The position numbers and the translations under genes were made by a program. Positions 55,712 to 63,873 of a stretch of 64,000 nt of DNA are shown piece by piece. The notes below the pieces were generated by a model, which searched no databases, had not been told where the DNA came from, and saw only the letters and a list, made by a program, of their open reading frames with translations. This DNA is from Rhizobiaceae bacterium (GTDB lineage: Bacteria > Pseudomonadota > Alphaproteobacteria > Rhizobiales > Rhizobiaceae). Each line of letters opens with the position of its first letter. Position 1 is the first letter of the stretch. Location: positions 124,001 through 188,000 of the forward strand of contig JAHBYU010000005.1 of NCBI GenBank assembly GCA_019635775.1, written 5' to 3'.

Positions 55712-56572
55712 TCAGGCTCGGATTTTTGGATAGCGGACAGGCAGGCCGGCGACAGGCACAGGCGCTGTATGCACCGACCAGCCGCATAGCGAGGCGATGA
55801 TCAGGGTCTTCATGTCGGGTCCGCCGAAGGCGATGTTGGTCGGCGCGACGAGCATCAACTGCTCCCAGTCGTCATAAAGCGTCACGAGTTCGCCGGAGGT
55901 CGTAAGGCGGTAGACGATATTGGGATTGTACAGGCTGATATAGAGATCGCCCGCCGTATCGAAGGCGACGCCGTCCGGCACCTGTCGCGGCAGCTCCACC
56001 ACGACCTCGCGCCGACCCGCGCTGCCGTCCTCCCTGATCTCGACGCGCGAGATGAGGGGAGGGCAGGACTCGACGACATAGAGCCATTTCCCGTCCGCCG
56101 CCAGGCACATGCCGTTGGTGAAGCCATTGGCCTGCCGGTCCCAGATTTCGGCCTTTCCGCCGGGTGCAACCTTCCACACGAATCCGTCCTTCTGCCCCCA
56201 GGAGCCGGAGTCGGAGACGTAGAGATTGCCGTGGTCGTCGAACACCGGGTAGTTGGGCACGCGCATCTTCTGGGTGTCGTTTCCGTCGGCATATCTGCTG
56301 ATCGAACCATTCGGCGCGATCCGGTGAACGCAGGCAGAGCGATCGTCGCAGGCATAGGTGTTGCCGTCGGCGTCATGCGCCAGACCGAGCAGGAAGCCGC
56401 CAGACACGCGCGCCACTTCCTCGATGCTGGAACCGTCGAGGGTGAAGCGATAGAGCTGGCCCGCCTCGCCGCCCGCATAGGCCTTGCCGTCGGGACCCCA
56501 GGCGACCGCTTCTGGATGGTCGAATGCGTAGCCGGTGTTGGCAAGCTCAAGCATTTGTAACCCTTTAGACAT
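55712..56572 (-). CDS. SMP-30/gluconolactonase-family protein
   Basis: 286 aa; start ATG 56572 or the ATG six codons later, which has its own AGGG site. Six-bladed propeller pattern: GDLYISLYNPN, NGMCLAADGKWLYVVES, YACDDRSACVHR, EAVAWGPDGKAYAGG. The family hydrolyses aldono- or uronolactones with a divalent metal. Divergent from the SDR at 56756, so lactone made by an SDR could be opened here before dehydration. Confidence 0.85.
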   Translation of the reverse strand: MSKGLQMLELANTGYAFDHPEAVAWGPDGKAYAGGEAGQLYRFTLDGSSIEEVARVSGGFLLGLAHDADGNTYACDDRSACVHRIAPNGSISRYADGNDTQKMRVPNYPVFDDHGNLYVSDSGSWGQKDGFVWKVAPGGKAEIWDRQANGFTNGMCLAADGKWLYVVESCPPLISRVEIREDGSAGRREVVVELPRQVPDGVAFDTAGDLYISLYNPNIVYRLTTSGELVTLYDDWEQLMLVAPTNIAFGGPDMKTLIIASLCGWSVHTAPVPVAGLPVRYPKIRA

Positions 56573-56665
56573 GCATGATCCTTCGCGGCATTTCTGACAA
56601 ACGACGAAAGCGTTTCGCCAGGGGGCTTCGCCCTTGACGGGACTTTCCAGCGAAGTCTAGTATCT

Positions 56666-56700
56666 TCCGACATATCAGAGCAAGGTCCAACATTCTGGAC
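56666..56700. promoter_or_regulatory. tandem IclR-type operator pair, site D
   Basis: Strong GTCCA-ACATTC-TGGAC (56685-56700, centre 56692.5), a perfect 5-6-5 inverted repeat, and weaker TCCG-ACATAT-CAGA (56666-56679, centre 56672.5), 20 bp apart, between the lactonase and SDR genes. Confidence 0.6.
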
Positions 56701-56755
56701 AAACCTGATTGTGGACGCCGAACGCCGGTTCGGGTGAAGGCAGGGAGTATCGCGG

Positions 56756-57532
56756 TTGGGCTTGCTGGACGGAAGGGTTTGTCTCGTCACTGGCGCAGGC
56801 CAGGGCCTTGGCAGGTCTGTTTCGCTGGAAATGGCACAGGAAGGCGCGAAGGTCGTCCTGCTTGAGCGCAATGGCGCGAACGCCGAGAAAGTTGCCCGCG
56901 AGATCGAGGCCGCAGGCGGTGAAGCGGTTCCGTACCCGCTCGACGTGACCGACTATGAGCGATACTCCGAGATCGTGACGGAGGTGGCCGAGAGGTTCGG
57001 CCGCATCGACGTGCTGGTCAACAACGCCGCGATCAATCCGCCGACCCATACGATCCTGAACGACACGCTGGAGGACTGGCGCCGCGCCATCGCGATTAAC
57101 CTCGAGGCAGTCTACATGGGCAGCAAGCTGGTGGCGCCGCACATGGTCAAACAGCAGGGCGGCCGGATCATCCATGTCGCCTCGATCCAGGGTTTCGCAT
57201 CGAGCGGCGAAACCGGCCCCTACAACGCCGCCAAGGGGGGCATTATCGCCTACACCAAGTCCATGGCTGTGGAGCTTGGCCCCTACAACATCCTCGTCAA
57301 CGCGGTTGCGCCGGGCTTTATGGCCACTCCCATGTCGATCGTGAACGGGGTGGATGAGGCCGAAACGCCGGACTTCCAGGAATGGTATGTCCGCCGGCGC
57401 AAGATACCGCTCGGCCGCACCGGCTATCCGGAGGATGTCTCCGGGACGGTCGTTTTCCTTGCCTCTGACTACTGCCGCTACATGACCGGCCAGCTTCTGG
57501 TGGTGGATGGCGGATTGATGAGTACCTTCTGA
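56756..57532 (+). CDS. short-chain dehydrogenase/reductase
   Basis: 258 aa, TTG start 56756 with AGGGAG before it. TGAGQGLG (12-19), NNA motif (89-91), catalytic S143, Y156, K160. Context suggests oxidation of a sugar to its lactone. Starts the operon with the sugar-type ABC transporter genes and the epimerase-like gene. Confidence 0.9.
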   Translation: MGLLDGRVCLVTGAGQGLGRSVSLEMAQEGAKVVLLERNGANAEKVAREIEAAGGEAVPYPLDVTDYERYSEIVTEVAERFGRIDVLVNNAAINPPTHTILNDTLEDWRRAIAINLEAVYMGSKLVAPHMVKQQGGRIIHVASIQGFASSGETGPYNAAKGGIIAYTKSMAVELGPYNILVNAVAPGFMATPMSIVNGVDEAETPDFQEWYVRRRKIPLGRTGYPEDVSGTVVFLASDYCRYMTGQLLVVDGGLMSTF

Positions 57533-57557
57533 TACTGCCAACAAAGGGGATTGAACA

Positions 57558-58901
57558 ATGACGGACAAAAAGGCCTGGGACCTTTCCCGACGCGAACTGA
57601 TGAAGATGGGCCTTGCGCTCGGCGCGGGCTCCGCGCTTGGCGGCGTGCTGCCCGGTTCTGCCCGTGCACAGCAGCTGACCATGGACTGGTGGTGGTGGGG
57701 GGAGCAGGAACTGCCCGGCCTGCAGAAGGTGGTGGACGGCGCGGTCGCCGCCTACAAGGAAGCAACGATCAAGCCGATGCTCCAGGATACCGCCGTTGTC
57801 ATTTCGCAGTTCCAGACGGCAGCCGCCGCCGGCAATGCGCCTGACATCCAGTATCTATGGAACGGCATTTACCACATGGAAAGCGTGTGGTTCGGCTATC
57901 TTCGCGGGTTGAAGGAACTGGTCAAGCCGGAGATCCTGACCGCGTCCACGCCCACCGCGCTGTCGAACTTTGGCGGCGATACCTATCGCGTCGGCTGGTA
58001 CCCGTTGCCGATGATGTGGATCTACAACAAAAAGCTCTTCGAGCAGGCAAAGCTTGACCCGAATGCGCCGCCCAAGACGTGGGAAGAGCTGCTGACTGCC
58101 TGCGAGGCGCTCAAGACCGCAGGCATCGAGCCGCTCGGCGGAGGCATCCAGGACGGCTACTGGTCGGAATGGTACATCAGCCATTCGTTGCCGCAGAACC
58201 TCGATACGATCGGCGAGGCGGTCGAGCTGTTCATCGGCGACAAGGACTTCCGCGACCCGAAATATCACGAGCACTGGACGAAACTCGAGGAGCTGAAGAC
58301 CAAGGGCTATCTGAACGCCGACATGTCGTCGCTGGAGCTTTATCCCGGCATCGACCTCGTCCCTGCCGGCAAGCTCGCAATGGGCCAGTCGATCGGTACC
58401 CGCTTGCCAGCCGACCTGAAGACCGCCAATGGCGAGGTCGGCGTCATGACAATGCCGGTGTTCGGCAAGGGCAAGCTGGCCGGCATCCCGTTGCTCGACG
58501 TCCAGGGGCTCGGTATTTCAAGCAATGCCGAGGATCCGAAGGCTGCGGCCGCGTTCCTCGAGTTCCTGAACGCGCCGGAACAGCTCAAGGCGTTCTGGGA
58601 TGCTACCGGCTGGATCCCCTCGAACACGACCTTCGACACAAGCGTCATCACGGACGCGACCGTGCGCTCGATGTGGGAGACCTGGGGCCTCGGCAAGAAC
58701 ATCTCCAACGTGACCAACGTGATGCCCGGCCAATTCTACGAGCGCGCCGCCATCCCGACCGGCCAGCAGATCGTGCAGGGCTCGATGACCGGCGAACAGG
58801 CTGGCGAGCTGGCTGCTGCGACGGCCAAGGAATGGCGCGAGTTCAACCCGGACCTGGTCGAGAACTACCAGAAATGGGTCGTGGACCTTTCGGCTGGCTG
58901 A
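57558..58901 (+). CDS. sugar-type ABC substrate-binding protein, Tat signal
   Basis: 447 aa. N-terminus SRRELMKMGLALGAGSALGG with twin Arg then ARAQ cleavage, so Tat export is likely. The mature part is family 1 (UgpB/MalE-like): WWWWGEQELPGLQKV..., NKKLFEQAKLDPNAPPKTWEELL. Carbohydrate or sugar-acid binder in the periplasm. Followed by a strong hairpin and two permease genes; no ATPase gene is nearby. Confidence 0.92.
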   Translation: MTDKKAWDLSRRELMKMGLALGAGSALGGVLPGSARAQQLTMDWWWWGEQELPGLQKVVDGAVAAYKEATIKPMLQDTAVVISQFQTAAAAGNAPDIQYLWNGIYHMESVWFGYLRGLKELVKPEILTASTPTALSNFGGDTYRVGWYPLPMMWIYNKKLFEQAKLDPNAPPKTWEELLTACEALKTAGIEPLGGGIQDGYWSEWYISHSLPQNLDTIGEAVELFIGDKDFRDPKYHEHWTKLEELKTKGYLNADMSSLELYPGIDLVPAGKLAMGQSIGTRLPADLKTANGEVGVMTMPVFGKGKLAGIPLLDVQGLGISSNAEDPKAAAAFLEFLNAPEQLKAFWDATGWIPSNTTFDTSVITDATVRSMWETWGLGKNISNVTNVMPGQFYERAAIPTGQQIVQGSMTGEQAGELAAATAKEWREFNPDLVENYQKWVVDLSAG

Positions 58902-58930
58902 TCGCGGACCGTCTGGCGCAACATCTCGAA

Positions 58931-58954
58931 GGGGGGCGTTTCGCGACGCCCCCC
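58931..58954 (+). terminator. hairpin between binding protein and permeases
   Basis: GGGGGGCGT (58931-58939), loop TTCGCG, ACGCCCCCC (58946-58954), a perfect 9-bp stem with a short T-run further on. Like the hairpin at 49347 it can lower downstream expression relative to the binding protein. Confidence 0.6.
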
Positions 58955-58993
58955 GTTATGCTTTGATGAAACTCTCGGGCTACCAGTTTTGAC

Positions 58994-59878
58994 ATGAACA
59001 GAACGTCCCGGCTCACGCCCTATCTCTACGTCGCGCCGCTGGTGCTGCTGATGGCATTCGTCTTCGGCTATCCGCTGGTGCGCATCTTCGAGTTCAGCTT
59101 CAAGATGGTGCGCGGCATTGACGGACCGTGGATAGGCCTGCGCAACTACCAGCTCGTGCTGGGGCAGGATCTGTTCTGGGAATCGGTCCTGCACAATCTG
59201 CAACTGCTCCTCGCGATCCCCGTAATGGTGGTTGTGTCGTTGTTCGTGGCGATCCTGCTCTACGAGCGGGTAGCCGGCTGGAAGCTCTACCGCATCATCG
59301 TGTTCGTGCCTTTCGTGCTGGCCATCCCCATCATCGCCGTGGTGATGAAGCGCATGTTCCAGTTCAGCGGACCGGTCAACGAAGTGTTGAGGTGGCTGAG
59401 CCTGGACTTCATGGCGCTCGACTGGATCGGCTCTTCGGAGGTCGCGCTCTGGACGGTGATGATCCTGATCATCTGGCGCGAGAGCGCACTCGGCATCATC
59501 CTCTTCCTCGCGCGAATGATGAGCCTCGACGAGTCGGTCATCGAAGCCGCCAAGCTTGAAGGCGCGAACTGGTGGCAGCGCGCGCGCTACATCATCCTGC
59601 CGCAGATGCGGGGGGTGATCGAGTTCTTCGTTGTGGTCAGCACGATCACCATGCTTTCTGCCGTCTTTGCCTATGTCTATGTGATCGGCGGAGGACGCGG
59701 CGGGCCGGGCACGGCCACAGTGGTGGTGGAGTTCTATATTTTCAACGCGTTGATCCGCACCAGCCTGCCAGGCATCGCTTCGGCGGCGTCGGTGATGCTG
59801 TTCCTCGTTTCGGTGTTGTTGATCTTTCCGCTGTTCCGGGCGCGCCGCCGCGCCGCACTCGACGAGGCGACGCGATGA
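58994..59878 (+). CDS. sugar ABC transporter permease (MalF/UgpA type)
   Basis: 294 aa, six TM helices, EAA loop EAAKLEGANWWQRARYIILPQM at about 178-200. Start ATG 58994. Overlaps the next permease gene (ATGA at 59875). Confidence 0.93.
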   Translation: MNRTSRLTPYLYVAPLVLLMAFVFGYPLVRIFEFSFKMVRGIDGPWIGLRNYQLVLGQDLFWESVLHNLQLLLAIPVMVVVSLFVAILLYERVAGWKLYRIIVFVPFVLAIPIIAVVMKRMFQFSGPVNEVLRWLSLDFMALDWIGSSEVALWTVMILIIWRESALGIILFLARMMSLDESVIEAAKLEGANWWQRARYIILPQMRGVIEFFVVVSTITMLSAVFAYVYVIGGGRGGPGTATVVVEFYIFNALIRTSLPGIASAASVMLFLVSVLLIFPLFRARRRAALDEATR

Positions 59879-60696
59879 ACAAGGTGCTCTCCAGCCTTCC
59901 CAAGCACGCCGCGCTCCTGTTCGCTTCCTTCCTGGCGCTGGTGCCGACGATCTTCATGATCTCGACGGCGCTGAAGACCGAGCAGGAATATGCGGTCGAC
60001 AAGCTGAGTTTTCCCAGGATGCCGGTGCTGGAGAACTTCCGTGCCGTTCTGGTCGACAGCCCGTTCCTCTGGTGGATGCTGAACAGCCTGATCCTAGTGG
60101 CGGGCGCAGTGGTGATCAGCACCATTGTTGCGTGCCTGGCCGCCTATGCCATCGCCCGCATGGAGTTCCGCGGGCGCGACACGCTGCTTGCGATCTCGAC
60201 GTCGCTGATGGCCGTGCCGCCGATCGTCATGATCGTGCCTCTATTCGTACTCTATTCGCGCATCGGTCTCATCAGCACTTATCAGGGAGCGATCCTCATC
60301 TATGCCGGGCTGATCACGCCCTTCTCTGTATATCTGCTGACGACCTTCTTCCGTACCGTTCCGAACGAACTTTTCGAGAGCGCGCGCATGGACGGGGCCA
60401 ATGATTTCGTCATCCTGCTCAAGATCGTGCTGCCGCTGTCGGCTCCGGCTTTGGTAACCCTGCTGGTGGTCAATTCACTATATGTCTGGAATGACCTTCT
60501 CATCGCCATCATCTTCCTGCAGGATGATGCGAAACGCACGCTGATGGCCGGCATCAGCGTCTTTCAGGGCCGCTACAACAACCAGGTCCCGCTGACCATG
60601 GCCGGCATGGTGATTGCCTCCGCCCCGATGCTTATCCTCTACATCTCGTTCCAGAAGTACTTCATCCGCGGGCTGATGGCCGGCGCGGTGAAGTGA
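59875..60696 (+). CDS. sugar ABC transporter permease (MalG/UgpE type)
   Basis: 273 aa from ATG 59875, which overlaps the upstream stop. Six TM helices, EAA loop ESARMDGANDFVILLKIVLPLSAPA at about 165-190 and the typical C-terminal YISFQKYFIRGLMAGAVK end. The start was fixed by the overlap; the open frame extends far upstream inside the other permease gene. Confidence 0.93.
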   Translation: MNKVLSSLPKHAALLFASFLALVPTIFMISTALKTEQEYAVDKLSFPRMPVLENFRAVLVDSPFLWWMLNSLILVAGAVVISTIVACLAAYAIARMEFRGRDTLLAISTSLMAVPPIVMIVPLFVLYSRIGLISTYQGAILIYAGLITPFSVYLLTTFFRTVPNELFESARMDGANDFVILLKIVLPLSAPALVTLLVVNSLYVWNDLLIAIIFLQDDAKRTLMAGISVFQGRYNNQVPLTMAGMVIASAPMLILYISFQKYFIRGLMAGAVK

Positions 60697-60709
60697 GGCG
60701 CAGGTGCAT

Positions 60710-61711
60710 ATGACGCGATCGGCGCCGGGCATCAGCATCGCCAGCCGCGAGCTGGAGGTCACGGTCAATCCACGCATCGGGGGCACGATCACCGAAATCC
60801 GTCATCTCCCGTCGGGCCTTTCGGTGCTGGGCCAGACACCGTGGGACGCGATCGACGCGCCCGTGACGAGCCTGGCTGCGCGTGACGAGCCCGAATGGCT
60901 GACGCGCTTCACCGGCGGATGGCCGCTGCTTTTCCCCAACGGTGGCGATGCCTGTACCTTCGGAGGCATCTTTCACGGATTTCATGGCGAGGCATCGATT
61001 GCCCCTTGGGAGTTCTCCGCGACCGCCCGGACGATGCGGCTGTCGCGCCGCTTCTTTTCGGTGCCTGTCGAGATGCAGCGCGAGATCACGCTCGATGGCG
61101 ACGTGTTAGTGCTGCGCGAGCGCCTGCGCATGAACGGAAAGAGGCCCGTCGAGGTGATTTGGGGCCACCACGCGACTTTCGGCTCCGATCTGCTCGGCGG
61201 TCCACTGGAGGTTACAACGAACGCAGCGCGGGCATTGGCCGACATCAATTATGATCCCCCAGCGAACCCACTTGCGCCGGGCGGGCAGGGAGACTGGCCC
61301 AAGCTTCCCGGCAAGCGGGAGATGGTGGATCTTTCCAGGCCGGCCGCTCCGATGGCTGCATCCGCCTACCTGCACGACTATCCGGGACTGGCCTGGGCGG
61401 CGATCCGCCGGCTGGACAATAGCATCGGCGCAGCGCTGTCCTGGGACGCCGCGACATTTCCCTGCGCATGGCTGTGGTATGAATTGGAGGGAACGCCTGA
61501 ACCGCCGTGGCATGGCCGGGGCAGGATGCTCGGCATCGAGCCGAACACCACGCGTTCCGGCTCGGGCCTTGCTGACGCCAAGGCGCGCGGAACCGGGCTG
61601 CTGACGCTGGAACCCGGGGCGGAGCTTTCAACCGAACTCAGGCTTCACGTCTTCGAGCCGAAGGGCCGCGTGACTGGTGTGTCTGCCGACGGACGCGCCG
61701 CTACAGGCTAA
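60710..61711 (+). CDS. aldose 1-epimerase-like protein
   Basis: 333 aa from ATG 60710 (GTG 60704 possible). Beta-sandwich mutarotase pattern with GGWPLLFPNGGDACTFGG near 62-80, HGFHGEASIAPWEF and WGHHATFGSDLLGGPLE near 150-166; His residues of the catalytic pair are present. Equilibrates sugar anomers. It closes the sugar-type ABC operon and its stop overlaps the stop of the export ABC permease on the other strand by 3 bp. Confidence 0.8.
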   Translation: MTRSAPGISIASRELEVTVNPRIGGTITEIRHLPSGLSVLGQTPWDAIDAPVTSLAARDEPEWLTRFTGGWPLLFPNGGDACTFGGIFHGFHGEASIAPWEFSATARTMRLSRRFFSVPVEMQREITLDGDVLVLRERLRMNGKRPVEVIWGHHATFGSDLLGGPLEVTTNAARALADINYDPPANPLAPGGQGDWPKLPGKREMVDLSRPAAPMAASAYLHDYPGLAWAAIRRLDNSIGAALSWDAATFPCAWLWYELEGTPEPPWHGRGRMLGIEPNTTRSGSGLADAKARGTGLLTLEPGAELSTELRLHVFEPKGRVTGVSADGRAATG

Positions 61712-62520
61712 CGTTCGCTCCGGACATAGAGCCAGAGCGTCACCGGCGCGAGGATCAGCGTCAGCGCGATCGGCGCGACGAGCGCCAGCGCGATCTCTGT
61801 GGCGGTTGCCGATCCGCTCATCAGTCCGCGCAACGCGGTTGTCATCAGCGAGACGGGATTCACATCCACGAAAGCGCGCAGCCAGCCGGGCATGGTGGCC
61901 GGGTCGACCATGATGTTGGAGGCGAAGACCAGCGGGAAGATTGCCGTGAAGCCGATCGTCATCACCGTCATCGGTGTGCGGATGAGGAGCCCCAGCACCA
62001 TGAAGATCCACCCGATGCCAAAGCCGATGGCAAGCAGCAACAAAAAGGCCGCGACGACGCCTACCACGCCCGCCTCTGGCCGGTAGCCAAGGATCAGGCC
62101 TATCGCGAGGATAATGCTGCCTGCAATCAGATGGCGCAGCATGTCGCCCACCATCAGGCCGGCGAAGGGCGCCAGCCGCCAGATGGGCAGCGAGCGAAAG
62201 CGGTCGAACAGGCCTTTGTCGAGGTCAGTCGACAGGCCCATGCCCGAATAGACCGAATTGAAGACGACGGTCTGGACCAGGATGCCGGGCAGGAAGAACT
62301 GCAGGTATTCGCGTGGCGAGCCGGCCAGCGCGCCGCCAAACACGAAAGTGAACAGCAGCGTGAACATGATCGGGGTCATGACCAGGTCGAAAAGCTGCTC
62401 CGGCACATGCTTGAACTTGAGAACGGCGCGCCAGCCGAAAACGAGCGCATTCGAGAGCGCTGATGGAGGCGCCGGACGTTCGACGCGTTGCAGAAGCCGC
62501 GTGGAAGATGTGCCGTTCAT
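61708..62520 (-). CDS. ABC-2 type export permease (DrrB-like)
   Basis: 270 aa, six TM helices in the ABC-2 arrangement with FFLPGILVQTVVFNSVYSGMGLSTDLDKGLFDRFRSLPIWRLAPF, the hallmark loop of the DrrB/daunorubicin-resistance permeases. Its partner ATPase overlaps upstream by 4 bp. Likely exports a drug, lipid or polysaccharide part; cargo unknown. Confidence 0.9.
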   Translation of the reverse strand: MNGTSSTRLLQRVERPAPPSALSNALVFGWRAVLKFKHVPEQLFDLVMTPIMFTLLFTFVFGGALAGSPREYLQFFLPGILVQTVVFNSVYSGMGLSTDLDKGLFDRFRSLPIWRLAPFAGLMVGDMLRHLIAGSIILAIGLILGYRPEAGVVGVVAAFLLLLAIGFGIGWIFMVLGLLIRTPMTVMTIGFTAIFPLVFASNIMVDPATMPGWLRAFVDVNPVSLMTTALRGLMSGSATATEIALALVAPIALTLILAPVTLWLYVRSER

Positions 62521-63536
62521 GCCGCGGTCTCCTTGCCCGTCTCGTCCGTCACGGGCTGACCCGTCAACGCAAAGAACACCTCATCGAGGCTCGGCTGGCC
62601 CATCGAGAAGTCGGAAAGCTCTATACCGGAGGCGATGAGTTCGGCGAGCGCTTCGTTGGCTTCCTTTGCGGTGCCGCCCAGCACGGAAAGCTCCGCGCCT
62701 TCAGTGCTGCGCTGGACGCTCTGGCCCAGTCTCCGTTCCAGAATGGCTGCGGCATCCTCCAGTTGCGCCTGATCGACGATCGAGACTTGAAGGAATCCGG
62801 ACCCGGTTGCGGCCTTCAACTCGCGACTGGTGCCTTCGGCGATCTTGTGCCCGTGATCGATGACCGCGATGCGCGCCGCAAGCTGGTCGGCTTCTTCGAG
62901 ATATTGCGTGGTGAGGAGGATGGTGACACCGGACTCAGCCAGTCCCCGGATCATCTTCCAGACATCCTTGCGCGCCTTGGGATCAAGGCCGGTCGTCGGC
63001 TCGTCGAGGAACAAGACGCCGGGCGTGATAATCAGCGATGCCGCGATGTCCAGCCGTCGCCGCATGCCGCCCGAATATTTCTTTACCTGGCGGTTTGCGG
63101 CGTCGCTGAGATCGAAGGCGGCAAGAAGATCGTCGGCCCGCGCTCTCGCCGCGCGGCCGCGAAACCCCCACAGGCGGGCGAGCATGACCAGGTTCTCCCG
63201 GCCGGTGAGGTCTTCGTCCAGCGAGGCGAACTGTCCCGTCATGGCGATTGACGCGCGAACCTCGTGGGGTGCTTCAAGCAGGTCGTGTCCCATCACGGTG
63301 GCTTTGCCGGCGTCCGGCTGCGACAGTGTTGCCAGCATGCGCATCAGGGTCGTCTTGCCTGCTCCGTTCGGACCGAGAATGGCGAAGATCATGCCGCGCG
63401 GCACAATGAGGTCGATGCCGTCGACTGCCTTCAGCTCGCCGAAACGCTTGACAAGCCCGCGTGCCTCGATCGCAGGCGTGACGGGAGATTGCAGATTTGC
63501 GGACTTCAAGCGCCCGTGCTGGGAAAGATCGTTCAT
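62517..63536 (-). CDS. ABC transporter ATP-binding protein (DrrA-like)
   Basis: About 339 aa from ATG 63536 (a GTG twelve codons further upstream is possible). Walker A LGPNGAGKTT, signature YSGGMRRRLDIAASL, Walker [18 protein letters not shown]-loop LLTTQYLEEADQL, then a DUF4162/DrrA C-terminal region (about 230-339) with FSMGQPSLDEVFFALTGQPV. Forms a DrrAB-type exporter with the overlapping permease. Confidence 0.92.
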   Translation of the reverse strand: MNDLSQHGRLKSANLQSPVTPAIEARGLVKRFGELKAVDGIDLIVPRGMIFAILGPNGAGKTTLMRMLATLSQPDAGKATVMGHDLLEAPHEVRASIAMTGQFASLDEDLTGRENLVMLARLWGFRGRAARARADDLLAAFDLSDAANRQVKKYSGGMRRRLDIAASLIITPGVLFLDEPTTGLDPKARKDVWKMIRGLAESGVTILLTTQYLEEADQLAARIAVIDHGHKIAEGTSRELKAATGSGFLQVSIVDQAQLEDAAAILERRLGQSVQRSTEGAELSVLGGTAKEANEALAELIASGIELSDFSMGQPSLDEVFFALTGQPVTDETGKETAA

Positions 63537-63873
63537 CGCGGTCGATCCGGTTGGTAAGGAGACAGCGTCCACGAGGGCAGGCTGCGGCAGGCGGTCGCAT
63601 ATACAGACTTGCGGCGTGTTTTGGAACTGCCAAAGCGACGTCGATGCATCATTGCTGACACATCAGGAATGTTGATAGATCACGGCATTCTGCGTGGCAG
63701 TGGTGCGGAGGGTTGAAAGTTTACCGTGCGTTGACGTGAGACAGGCATGCTTAGCACCGACGCAGGGACGCTAAGGCCCTCGCTTCGGTGGGACAGTGGT
63801 GGAAAACCCAGTCCGACAGGGCCGTCAAGCGGAGACGGCTGTTGGAGCGGCAAGAATGGGGGCTGGCTAGTAA
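63537..63873. other. intergenic region without recognised gene
   Basis: 337 bp between the divergent DrrA-like gene and the acyltransferase gene. I see no ORF with a family match, no tRNA and no strong terminator; some weak inverted repeats and AT-richer blocks may belong to promoters of both genes. Confidence 0.6.

Noticed and set aside
63740-63873. Possible tRNA or small RNA before the acyltransferase gene
   Set aside because: No cloverleaf, T-loop consensus or terminator was found; the stems are short and inconsistent.
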